Below, one piece after another: positions 18,940 through 29,249 of a stretch of DNA of 29,691 nt. Position numbers and translations under genes: made by a program. The stretch lies in NCBI GenBank assembly GCA_015680685.1, contig MNCI01006052.1, positions 264,995-294,685 of the forward strand, written 5' to 3'. A model generated the notes under the pieces. It saw only the letters and a list, made by a program, of their open reading frames with translations, ran no database searches and was not told the origin of the DNA. This DNA is from Gnetum montanum. Its lineage: Eukaryota; Streptophyta; Gnetopsida; Gnetales; Gnetaceae. Each line of letters opens with the position of its first letter. The stretch's first letter is position 1.

Positions 18940-19340
18940 TTTCATGTTATGATAGATGCATCAAATTATGCCTTGGGAGCTGTTCTTACATAGATGGATG
19001 ACAAGAAATGTCCATATTAGATCCACTACACAAGCTGAAGCATTGTGGGCACACAACTAAACTACACCATCACAGAAAAATAATTAATGGCAATGATGTT
19101 TGCTCTAAAGAAGTTTAGTCATTATGTGCTTGGATACAAAGTGTTTGTGCACATGGAGGATATCACCATCTACTTCTTGATAAACAAGCCAACACTAAGT
19201 ACCCATGTCATATAGTGGCTGATGATCTCATAGGAATTCGATCTTACAATGATAGATCAAAAGGGAATTTAGAATGTGGGCGTTGATCACTTGTCTTAGT
19301 TGCGATGGGACAACAAAGAGGATGAAAGCCCACTATCTGA
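18940..19340 (+). pseudogene. RNase H of element C, decayed
   Basis: One frame from 18949 reads MIDASNYALGAVLT, TITEK-stop-LMAMMFALKKF, YFLINKPTLSTHV and GVDHLS, the standard series of Gypsy RNase H motifs with acidic residues at the expected places. About eight in-frame stops, all TAG, TGA or TAA, fit single transitions from Gln or Trp codons. RNase H removes the RNA strand during reverse transcription. Confidence 0.87.
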
Positions 19341-19479
19341 TCTATTTCCTAATGAACTTCTCTTTTTTGGGGCTATAACTAAATAATTTCCCACTAAACC
19401 TAAATGGTATGATAGCATTCTCACCTATCTTCTCACCTAGGAGATGCCATAAGGGTTGGACCATTAAATAAACTAATAG

Positions 19480-19664
19480 TTTCTTCACTAGGTAAAATGC
19501 TTCATGGAGATCAATGAACACCTCTACAAGGTGTGTGCTGATGGTCTGGTTCATTGGTGTGTCCTTGATGCTAATCAACTGTGCATTCTCCAAGATGCTC
19601 ATGAAGGTCCTTGTGGAGGCCACTATGTTGGGAGATGCATAACCATTAAAATCTTGATGGTAGG
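19480..19664 (+). pseudogene. Integrase zinc-binding domain of element C, cut by element D
   Basis: DANQLCILQDAHEGPCGGHYVGR followed by ITIKIL is the start of a Gypsy H2C2 integrase N-terminal domain (two His, LCGGH-like segment). The paired Cys and the DDE core would lie downstream, but element D's LTR starts at 19665. The remainder is not found elsewhere in the window. Confidence 0.8.
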
Positions 19665-20520
19665 TGATGAGACGTGATTTGATGGGCCTTGACATTAGAG
19701 TCCTAACATCATGTACCTGACGTTGGGGCTAATAAGCAATGTCAAATACCCAACGTCACCTCATCTGGACCTCACCTAAAAATACTATACATGGGCTTCC
19801 AAATAAGATAGTTTTTGCACATCTTAGAAATAGTTAGTTTTTAGTTTCTTTCCTTTCTATTATTTCCAATGCATTCCCATAGTATGATGTTTGTAGTTGT
19901 ACGACACCTTTGTTCAAGTGTGATGTAGTTGGACATGTTACATGACTGGCAATAAAGATTGAGATTACTTCCATCATTGCAACATCCACTTAGATTAATA
20001 TTATTGCTTTAATTATTCAATGATTTCTTAGTTAAACATTTTCATTTCCATTTATTGTTATTTACTATTCCTATTGTTAAGTGAAATGTGTATGCCTTAA
20101 TCATGAGCGTTTAAGTGTAAGTACTTGGTTACCCAGAGGTGTATAGTCTAGCACAACCAGTGATGTACACTTAGAAAACCCATAAGTAGCTCCACAAAGT
20201 TAAGATGTGTATGGATGGTTAAGAGTAGATACCTTCACCATAGGCTAATTTAGGCTTTATTTTTCATTGTTCATTAGTTAATCAATTTATCATTTTTCAT
20301 CAATAGGAGTAGAATAGAGTTAGAAAACATCATACACCTCACTTTGGACCAAACCATACATGAAAAAGCTACCACTAGTCTAAGTGGGAAGATAGTAAAC
20401 TACAATCAAAGCATAATGATCTAGATGCCACAAGTAGTCCCATCCATGGAATTCGACCAAATCATGTGTGAACACTTGTGATTCGTATGGTTGAGTGTAG
20501 GGGTACCTTGTTGCTCATCA
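19665..20520 (+). repeat. 5' LTR of element D
   Basis: It starts TGATGAGACGTG, ends TCATCA, and contains a TATA-like ACTATACATGG near 19785 and AATAAA at 19951-19956. Its hairpin unit has CTTAATC 20096-20102 with GGTTAAG 20217-20223 and AAGTGTA 20113-20119 with TACACTT 20166-20172. It lacks the GATATCGC array of element B. Confidence 0.88.
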
Positions 20521-20521
20521 T

Positions 20522-20539
20522 TGACATTGTTGTTGGGGA
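20522..20539 (+). promoter_or_regulatory. Primer binding site relic, element D
   Basis: TGACATTGTTGTTGGGGA stands one base after the LTR. It is related to the tRNA-Asp site TGGCGCCGTTGTCGGGGA, with decay in its first half. Confidence 0.7.
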
Positions 20540-20643
20540 TGGTGCTAGTTATCTAGATTAGTTATATTATACATGATCATTGTAAGGGTATTAATGATAT
20601 ATCTTTCTCAAAATATTAGCTCACACACCATAAACCAAGAACA

Positions 20644-22560
20644 ATGTCTCTCTCACATGGAAATGACAATGCATTATATAGTGAACACATTCATTGGAGA
20701 AATAATGTGATATATGATAAAGAAGATTGGAGTGATCAACCTTATGTAGGGGTTTCTTATGATCATGATCACCTTGAAGACACTCAAGGACTACATTCAC
20801 CTAAGGTAGACAATCTTGGAGGAGATGATATGGGTCCTAAACTAGGGAAGGTATCAAGGCCTAAGACCTCCTCAAAACCAAGAAATAACAAAAGGGACCA
20901 CAAGGAATACTATAGAAGCCATGACAACTCTTCCAGTTCCTCATCATCCTCTTTCCCTTCAATGTCTAGTTTTGATGAAGGTGAACGTAGGTATAGAGAT
21001 AGAGCTCCATTAAAGGGTCAAACTAAAAACTAGAATTGAATCCATGAGAAAAGTCAATGAAGTCACCATGAACATAGAAATTTCCCTCATGATCTATTTG
21101 ATGACGATGGACTCTTGATGGCCACTAAAATTCTAATGTGTATCACAGAGGCTATTAAGATATCTCATAGGCATCATAAGTAAAGTCATTTACCTAAACT
21201 AGACATGAATAATCTTCTTAAGTTTGTAGGAGGCTATGATTCAGATCCGTAACATCATTTACAAGCCTTCCATGATGCCTATGTATTCTATAATGTGGAA
21301 AGTGAGTGGAAAAAGCTTAAACTCTTTCCTATGACACTAATTCATAAATCCAAAGTGTGATATCAATCATTGAAACCAAACTTCCTCCAATGATTGTCTA
21401 CAATGCTAGAACTTTTCAATGAGAGATACCAAACCTATAAAAGAGTGTCCAACCTAAGGAGACAAATCTAAGAGTGGAAACAAAAACAACATGAACCATT
21501 GGACATGGCATTAGATATATATTATGCCTTAATAAATAGATACCTAGGCCATGGTTTCTTTGAGGAAGAGAAACTTTACCACATCATTGATGGGCTTCGT
21601 AACGAAACAAGGGTAGCCTTGGGATGTATGTCCCAGGGAAATTATACGAGCTTCAAGCCCATTAGGTCAAAGAGATAATAGAGTGTATGGTCAAAGAAGA
21701 AGGAGAAATTTGTAAATGGGAGAATGTCAAAAAACATCAATGGGACCCAACTCTTCAATCAAAGGAGGTCCAAATTTATGGTAAGAGAAATAAAACCACC
21801 TTTGATAGGGTGATTTTGCAACAAACTTTGACGATAGAGGAATCTATTAACGATCTAGAAGAAAAATTCAATAGGATGTCTAAATGGATAAATGAAAATG
21901 TAACAAATATTGTTGAAATAGTCATGGAGAATATTATGCAACACAAGCCAGGTGATCACAATCAACAAAGGACATAGAACCAAGAAACAGTTATGAACAC
22001 TTTTTAGCAGACAAGAAAAGTGGCTGATGACAGTGAGGCTAAAGACTTCATTATAGACGAACATGATAGATGTGACCTATGAATTTATGATCACCCAAAG
22101 GGACAATGCTCCATATTGTTACATCTACAGGAGTATTGGGTAGGATCCTTAAATCCGAAGTTTGTGCAAAAGCACATGCCTAGGAGACTTCCTCTCCCAC
22201 AAGAGTCCCATAACCGATCATACCATCCTAGGAGGACTTACCACTAGCGTTAACATGGTCCTCAACTACAGTGGAAATAACCATAGTTGTGGGGGAGGCC
22301 ACCACCACATTATCCATATTTTCCAAAAACACATGGTTGTTATGTTCAAAACCCTATTTCTACAACTAGTTTGGTGTCCTCCACTTCAAATCGGCACTAT
22401 CACTCTCTCGAGTATCATCAATAAATGAAATCCCCTGAAGGATCATCCCCTCATGCTTCTTACCACCCATGCTACCCTTGATATTCTCATAATCCACCTC
22501 CATATATGCCACCACCAAGGATTAATAAGTGGTTGAAAAGGATCCATGAGTGCCATTTAT
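20644..22560 (+). pseudogene. Gag of element D, decayed
   Basis: ATG at 20644 (MSLSHGNDN) opens 129 codons ending in a Ser-rich, charged region. After a stop the Gag core follows: LDMNNLLKFVGGYDSDP (about 21199), LKLFPMTLIHK (about 21316), STMLELFNERYQTYKRVSNL (about 21395), EPLDMALDIYYALINR (about 21496), HIIDGLRNETRVALG (about 21580). A 96-codon open stretch (21687-21977) aligns with the acidic region of B's Gag, and the Cys/His motif reads CDL-stop-IYDHPKGQC near 22070. A Pro/Tyr-rich linker reaches AVNVQ (about 22566), matching RAVNIQ of A and B. N-terminal residues differ more from B than C's do, so D is a separate subfamily. Confidence 0.82.
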
Positions 22561-22561
22561 G

Positions 22562-22980
22562 CTGTAAATGTGCAAAGACACGCTGACACTAGTGGGTCCC
22601 AACCAAAAAGTCAAATGTGTCCTTTCTGGAGGAAGGGTTGCAAGCTGAAGCAACCTATGCATGAACCCACTACCTCATTTAAGCTAGCACAAGGCCAACC
22701 TACTGCACCACCTTCATCATCTAAACTAATATCCTCCAACCATACACAAGGGCCACCATTTGTCCATACTCCAATCTTACATCCAACCAATGAATCTACA
22801 AATTTGGGGAGACAAATGAATCCATGCATACCATCTCATGCTCAAGGTTGTAACCATGGCTCAGTCTTCCATAATATTAACACACCTCATATATCCTGAT
22901 TCACCATACATATAACAATCAGGTGTGTGACCAAAAATTTTTCTACCTAGCCACCACACCACCAATAGATACCCAGTGGC
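22562..22980 (+). pseudogene. Remnant of the post-Gag region of element D without protease core
   Basis: The frame with AVNVQRHADTSG and MCPFWRKGCK matches the B segment between Gag and protease, but LLDSGSG and the rest of the protease are not found. It passes instead to a segment with FYLATTPPIDTQWL (about 22935-22980), which matches LYVATT..DTPWL after the protease in A and B. The protease appears to have been deleted. Confidence 0.6.
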
Positions 22981-23565
22981 TAGGGCGTGAATGGATCCCA
23001 ACGTTTTAAAAATACATGGATCCTTTTCAACCACTTATTAATCCTAGCCATGATCAAATGTTTATTCATGGGGGTTATCCCCCATTCTAATCTTTATGAT
23101 TTTTAAGTGATTTTTATCTTTTTTTTTTACAATTTTTTATCATCATCTAAAACAACAACCTCCAACAATACACAAGGGCCACCATCTATCCATACTCCAA
23201 TCTTACATCCAACCAATGAATCTACAAATGTGGGGAGACAAATGAATCCATGCATACCATCTCATGCTCAAGGTTGTAACCATGGCTCAGTCTTCCATAA
23301 TATTAACATACCTCATATATCCTGACTCACCATACATATAACAATCAAGTGTGTGACCAACAATTTTTCTACCTAGCCACCACACCACCAATAGACACCC
23401 AGTGGCTAGGGCATGAATGGATCCCAACGTTTCAAAAATACATGGATCCTTTTTATCCACTTATTAATCCTAGCCATGATTAAATTTTTAGTCATGGGGG
23501 TTATCCCCCATTCTAATCTTTATGATTTTTAAGTGCTTTTTATCTTTTTGTTTTACAATTTTTTA
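22714..23565 (+). repeat. Tandem duplication, period 426 bp
   Basis: Copy 1 is 22714-23139 and copy 2 is 23140-23565, joined at a shared TCATCATCTAA. By hand I count about 22 differences in 426 positions (roughly 95 percent identical). Each copy includes the post-protease segment, an ATGGGGG-TTAT-CCCCCAT hairpin (23068-23085; 23494-23511) and a T-rich end. Confidence 0.88.
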
Positions 23566-24950
23566 TCATTATCCTATTCTTTATACTTTTTCTATTTGTT
23601 GTTTTAATTTTGTTTGTATGTAATCTCACTATTGATCATGTTGCCCATTGAGGTGGGGTTTTTTATCTATGTTGTTGAGTTATGAGGGGTTGATTATTCA
23701 GACATTGAGACTGCAACATCCATTCACCCATTCCATTAATAAGAGGTTCTTGCTCTAGTCATAATGGTAATCTCTTTCATCATCCAAACTCTAAATAACT
23801 TCATAACCATGGTGTTTGGATGGAAGAGTGTAGAACCAAGATGAAATGTAAAGGGTGTGACATCAAGGGGATTTGTGGATTCTCTTTGGCTACTTCTATA
23901 TGTTCTATCATGTTGATGAGGTTGTAACCATATCCTTGTAGATCTAACAAAAATGAGAGTAAGAGAAACTTTAATTGGCATTGAATAAATTTCTATGGGT
24001 TCCACTAGAAAGACATCCACCCATGCCTGAAGGTTGGCAACTTCTTAGAAACATAAAAAAAATAACAATAAATGTGCCATAATAACACTCTTCCCTTGGA
24101 CAAAACGCTAAGTGATGTTACTCTTTACAACTTTGATAGTCTTATGGTTGTTTGTTGATGGGATGAAACAATGCAATGTCACTGAATGTGGTTTGGACTT
24201 GGTTTGAATCTTGGAAGGAAGGACACATGGTTATCTAACCTTTAATAACACACAAGGTTCATTATGACCATGGTATGACACCTCATGTCTCGATTTTTGC
24301 AATCCCTTCTTCGGTCCATTCCATCTCATTGTTCAAATGTTCATGACTTGTGGTTTTGTGTAACATAGAGTAATTATCTCAATTCAGTGGTTTTAACATG
24401 TGTTTTTTGTTTAACAGGTATGCCTCCATCTTCCACTTAGTGGTCTATGTATGTGTGTTTTGTTTAACTTAGTGGTCTATGCCTCCATCTTCCACTTGTA
24501 ATGCTCCAATTTCTATACCATTTGAATTTATTTAAACTCAGAGTGTTCAACTTAGTCGTTGGGGGGGTGGGGGTGGGCTGGGCTTGGTGAACGGGTGTCT
24601 GTGCATGCAAACTTTGCACTGATTTGTTAAAATTTTCTATCACCTAAAAGGTATTCTAAGGGTAAGAATGTTAAGAATCATAGGACTTATAATGAAAAAT
24701 CATTAACGATACTACCATACATCCAATTTTTCTAACCCTTAGGCCTAAAACCATTATTTTAAGCCACATATATTTAAAAATAAACTAGTTGCAATGGGTT
24801 GTAAAAGAGATAGAAAATTTTTAGAAATTTTTCTAACCCTGCAATCATATGCATTATGAGCTTAATGAACTAAGGTTCTGAGTAAGGTATGAGTTGATAG
24901 ATGATAATAAACATCACCTTGATAACACTTGTTTTTTTGTTTGATTACAG
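23566..24950 (+). other. Conserved 3' noncoding region of element D
   Basis: It is T-rich to about 23630, then has blocks shared with A (CAATGAGACC-like at about 23700; AAAGGGTGTGACATCAAGG at about 23850) and with B (GTCACTGAATGTGGTTTG at about 24178; CACACAAGG at about 24248). A very G-rich run lies at 24561-24582. The end is a pyrimidine-rich tract and TTTGATTACAG (24940-24950), a good 3' splice site. Confidence 0.7.
24561..24582 (+). other. Potential G-quadruplex
   Basis: Runs of 7, 5, 3 and 3 guanines separated by 1, 1 and 2 bases meet the usual G-quadruplex pattern on the plus strand. The equivalent site in A (about 2368) and B (about 12228) has shorter G runs after GTCAT. Confidence 0.65.
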
Positions 24951-27552
24951 ATGGCCCCAAAAAGAGGTGCTTAGGGTGAATCCTCATAGAGAGCCACTAA
25001 GCACCCACGTGGTGGCTATGGTTAACAAGGGGAACAAGTGAAATATGCTAAACAGGAGGCCCAATCTTTCAATATCCATCAAGAGGCCCCTACTACTAGG
25101 CAATTGGCCCAAGGTGAGGCAGTAGAAGTACTAGCTCTTGAATAGGGACAACGTCTCACATTGCCTCTTGATTGCCTTGCTACCATTCTAAAATGGTCCA
25201 CATTGGCCTTGGTCATTGTGGAAATGAACTTTGGTTCATTCGTGGAATTCGCTTCTGAGGTAGTGTGGATGCAACTCAAAGCATCTCCATTGTGGTCGAT
25301 CTTGTCTGATAGTGGTGAATGGTACTTGGGGGAAGTCTATCAATTATGACACAATAAGAACAAGGGTATCATTGTATCTATGGGATGAATTTCTCTTATG
25401 CAATTAAATATATAGTTGTAGCTCTCAACCTCCCCAATGAAGGGGCTAATGTTGCTCACCTATCTACTAGATTTGATCCCAAAATGAAGAGACTGTAGCT
25501 GAAATAGGCATACAACAAAGAAGATAAATCATATCATGAGATGACTTTGGAAAAGAGAACTTAGTTCAAGATTGGGACATATCACTTGTTCCCCATCAAA
25601 GGGCTCAATCACATTTCCACTTATGCAGCTAGAGGAAGCATCATTCTAATGGGAAAATTCTTAGTTAACCTTCCTCAATACTATTTCATAGAAATCTAGT
25701 GATGGTTTGAAGAAACAAAATTAGGAAGACCAACACTTTCATTTCCCTATCTAATCAAAAATCTATGCAAGAACATAGGAATATTAGAATATACCAATGA
25801 TATCCTTTAGAAGGCTCAGCATGCCTCCTTTATAGAGCTCCTCAAAGCCATAGCACCAAGAAAAGGTTCTGGTAAGGAGTAAGAAGCTAAAAAGGAGACA
25901 AAATGAATAGAAGAAATGCAACAAGAGTAGGAGTTGTGCTTGCAAGCACAAGCTTCATCACTGCCACTACAAGATTATAGACCATCAATGAGCCTCTTGC
26001 AAAGAATCGCTAAGATTATCAATTGGGGGAGTAGGGATAAGGCTAATCTCTTTTGGGTTATGGATGACATTGTATGACCCACTATATAAGTCAATGTAAC
26101 AAGGGGAAAGATCTCAATTTAGTTAGGAGGAGGGGGATCCCAATGATCACGCCAGATCTCTAGGAATACTACATCCTTTCAAGTCACTTTGGAGACTAAA
26201 GAAGGCACCGCAGTCATGGTGCTACAACATAAGGATGCAGCAGGTGTAGTAGAGGTGATCATTTATCACATTAAGGAATCATTACTAATTTGGTAGGGAC
26301 AAGAGATGTACAAATATTGGCCAGGACCTCAATGACTCCTATAGTGTGTGAGGATGTACTTGATCATTTGTTGTAGATAGGTCAAGTGATGCCCACTTTA
26401 TTTGACATTCCCAATGATGTCACTGTGGCACAATCAGACCTCATCACTACAAAAGGAAAGTTGGTCATGGCTAAGGTCAGGTCAAAGCATGCAGAAGTTG
26501 AGGTGCAAATATTGCAAGAAGAGATGGTTGCCCTACACACTAAATGATGGGATCCTGCCCATTTCATTACACTAGACCAACTAGAGAAGTTTTACATAGA
26601 GGAGCTTACCAATTTAGAAAAGGAGAGAGAAGCTATGAAGCAAGAAAAGGAGATAGTGGTCTGGAATGCCTCTGTTGCAGATGCATGAACTCATGCACAT
26701 AAAACGGCATTGACTACTATTCAAGAAAAAAACAAGCAACTCACTAAAGATAATGACTGGTTGACCATAGTGGAAAATCAAAAGAACATTTTGAAACAGA
26801 GTATCCACTAATTGAAGGAACAATCGGTGAGGGTCAACTAGGATATGAGTTAATTGGCCTGAGAAAATAGAATCCTCTCTATGGATGAGGTACATGCTAT
26901 TCCTGAAAAGACAAAAATCGAGATCAACACATGGCAAAATGAGTCCAAGAAATATGAAAATTTAAAAGAAAACTTTTAATACCAAGTTGGCATGTATAAG
27001 GAAATTAATGAGAAATAAATCAAGATGACCAAGGCCCACATCAACTCCTTGGTAGCACAAAATTTTGAATGGTAGGCCATTTTGGATAGTTATGCCATGG
27101 TTCAACAAGTGAAAGTTAAAAATAAGGACCTACAAATAGAAGATTTGAAAGAATACATGGCATTGGCTAACCTAAAATATGCGAATCTTACCATGTTAAC
27201 AGTAGGTCATCCCAGAAGTGAGTTCAAGAAGCAAGTGGCAACCACCTATGCATTGTATGAGAAGGAGTTTGTGAATTGAAAGGATGCGTTGCAAAAGTTA
27301 CAAGTGGAAAACATAGAATTAGAGGTGGTCAAAGCTAGCTACCAAGGATAGAAAGATTTAGCCTTGAACCTAGCTTGAAGATTGATAGACTATCATGAGC
27401 TAAAGGATAAAGCTAGGATATTTAAGGAAGAATGACGACAGTTCGTAGCTTGGAACATTAAGGTGTTGGCGACCATTTGGGACGCGACCGCCAATGAGTG
27501 TCCTCGAATAGGATTTAGGTGCCTGCTGGTCTCTGGCAACACCAAGGCCTAG
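24951..27552 (+). pseudogene. Third ORF of element D: coiled-coil protein behind a splice acceptor, decayed
   Basis: ATG at 24951 follows the acceptor directly and begins MAPKRGA. The frame shifts near 25390-25418 and near 26300, and carries many stops that fit C-to-T or G-to-A changes. Roughly 860 codons remain traceable. The first half has MTLEKRT, STYAARGSIILMGKFLVNLP and SFPYLIKNLCKNIGI, which resemble by eye the putative plant transposon protein domain found in proteins of plant Gypsy elements. The second half (about 26440-27440) is rich in Lys, Glu and Gln with Leu/Ile spacing of a long coiled coil (LQEEMVALHTK, LEKEREAMKQEKEIVVW, LKEQSVRVN). No transmembrane or envelope feature is seen. 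Position and acceptor match the env-like ORF slot of Athila elements. Domain assignment is inference. Confidence 0.6.
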
Positions 27553-28872
27553 ATACCTCGAAATAAACTTAGTAGTTAATGTGAGTATGTGTGTGTGCTG
27601 TTGCAGTGTGTGGTTGTGAGAAATGTATCGATTGCGTTGTGTGTAAACTAAAAATGACTTACTTCAACGAGATTCAGCCAACTTTGTCAAGTACTGTGAG
27701 TTGTTGAAAGTTTCCTATTTTGTTCAACTGCCTAGTCTACACGGTCCTTATAATACCTACTTGTAACAAATAAAATTTTGTAACAACATTTGAGCACAAC
27801 TCCGCAATCTACCCCTAATTTTCCCCAGAGAAAGAGATAGTTCCACAAGAAAACTAGAAATAGAGCAAGATTCGATGGAAATAAGCAGAAAAGAAAAGAA
27901 AGCAGATTTGTGTAGACCTCAAATATTTAAACAAGGTAAAATGACACGAGTAAACACTTCGCAATAAAGCTATCCCAAATTCAATATCTACGAATTGTTC
28001 AAACTTCCAAGGCTCAAACAAGCAATATCTTCAAGACAATCCTACTATGCTACCAAAAATTGCTGCGTAAACTACCACGTACGAGACTCCATTTTGACTA
28101 GATAATAGATGTCAACGATTGCATTCAAACAGAACCTTTAAAAGACTTGACAATTTCTGATTGAAATACCACGGGAATTCACTTTAAAGATAAAAAGAAG
28201 CTATTCTGGTCCCATCAAAATACCAAAGATTTTCTGAACCCTCTTGACTACTGAATTGTTCAACGGCGTGACTACAAACAGAGGCTCTCTTACAACAATC
28301 CCAATAGCAGTTCCCACACGTTGCACAATAACGAAATTTACTACTAAAATGCTCTTAAGGCTTTTAAACACAAGCGCTTCTATGGCAAAATTTTAATAGA
28401 AATTTCTATCGGGCAACAAGAACAGTAAGAGCAATCTAAAAATCCCAAAATTACTTGCCAAGGATGATACTATCTAAACCACTAGCTAAACAATTTAAAC
28501 AAAATAAAAAGTAAAATACATAACTCACAGTACCATGACAAAGAGGCTAAAATCTTTACTCTAGCAAGCCATCTTACAAGCAATCGTCATAATTTCTTCT
28601 TTACAAAGCTCTTCTCAAGACCCCAAGTGTGTCTCCAAGTGAGAGCCCAAGTGCTAACTAGTAGACTTCCAAAGTGTGATGTATGAGACCTCCCAAAAGT
28701 CTCAATATGATGATGTTATTTGATCCCCCTCTTCTGACCACCGTGACCACGTGTCATGCTGGTGTCGCTGCTCTGCATCTTCCGTGTCCGCCATGGCTGT
28801 TCTTCACTCGTGTACAGTTCTCCTTCTCCGGTTTTGGCGTTGGCACAGGCGCTAGCACTGGTGCTTTTTTAG
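27553..28872. other. Unassigned segment after element D
   Basis: No LTR ends, primer site or transposon coding frame are recognised on either strand. Features are (GT)n-like TGTGTGTGTG near 27588, AATAAA near 27768, A-rich stretches, and a shift to higher G+C at about 28725-28860 with a CACGTG hexamer at 28748-28753. It may be host intron or intergenic DNA, or an unrecognised repeat. Confidence 0.4.
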
Positions 28873-29106
28873 GAGAGATCCTACCCCGGGAATAGAGAAC
28901 CAGTAGGAATCCAAATCATCCAAGATTATGCATACGAACTTGGAAATGGATTCCGCAGAGATGAAGAGGTTGAGCTATGGATGTGGGTTGTACCACACTC
29001 CCATGGATCTAAGAAATATCTCCGATGCACGGACTTGATTGGGAAAGCGTCAAAACATGCCATCCGAGACAAATTGCAGTCCTTTTATGTATCTCAGATT
29101 CACTAG
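28873..29106 (+). pseudogene. Exon-like block, 77 codons, unidentified host gene
   Basis: A TTTTTTAG acceptor is followed by an uninterrupted frame with SYPGNREPVGIQIIQDYAYE, DEEVELWMWVVPHSHG, KKYLRCTDLIGKASKHAIRD and a TAG at 29104. Amino-acid composition and codon pattern look like a real protein, unlike nearby sequence, and nothing in it resembles the retrotransposon proteins here. I do not recognise the family. It could be a terminal exon, an internal exon with a missed donor, or a relic; no start codon context supports a single-exon gene. Confidence 0.5.
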
Positions 29107-29249
29107 TTTCACTATTAGCTTGTGCATTATAGTACATTGCACGTTAGTAGGAAAAACAACCAAGAATTGAATCCCCGAACGGGTTTTCTTTTATATTTTT
29201 CCTGAATGGCTGAAACTTGAGGGCAAGTGATTTACTTTGTTAACATCGT

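Larger units (their letters stand above)
13584..19664 (+). mobile_element. Element C: Gypsy (Athila/Tat-like) retrotransposon with pol, truncated at both ends
   Basis: Order: 5' LTR (5' end missing), primer site, gag, protease, reverse transcriptase, RNase H, then the zinc-binding start of integrase. That is the order of Ty3/Gypsy elements. The integrase core is not in the window; at 19665 the LTR of element D begins. It is much more decayed than B, with stops in every domain. It is the only element here with polymerase and may represent the autonomous relative of A, B and D. Confidence 0.82.
19665..27552 (+). mobile_element. Element D: pol-less Gypsy retrotransposon with a long third ORF
   Basis: It begins with a complete LTR inserted in element C's integrase, then a tRNA-Asp primer-site relic, gag, a remnant of the protein region after protease, a tandem duplication with T-rich tract, the conserved noncoding 3' region, and a long ORF behind a splice acceptor. 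There is no RT, RNase H or integrase. No 3' LTR was found, so the end is set at the last recognisable ORF codon and is uncertain. The 5-bp GTAGG before 19665 would be the target duplication if the 3' end were present. Confidence 0.7.

Noticed and set aside
19342-19695. Minus-strand frame of 117 codons
   Set aside because: It overlaps the plus-strand integrase relic and crosses the boundary of element D; no motif is seen.
26614-26937. Minus-strand frame of 107 codons
   Set aside because: It is antisense to the coiled-coil part of ORF3, whose plus-strand frame continues on both sides.
28683-28895. 70-codon frame starting MRPPKS
   Set aside because: It overlaps the acceptor and start of the better-supported exon-like block in another frame; composition is irregular and no motif is seen.
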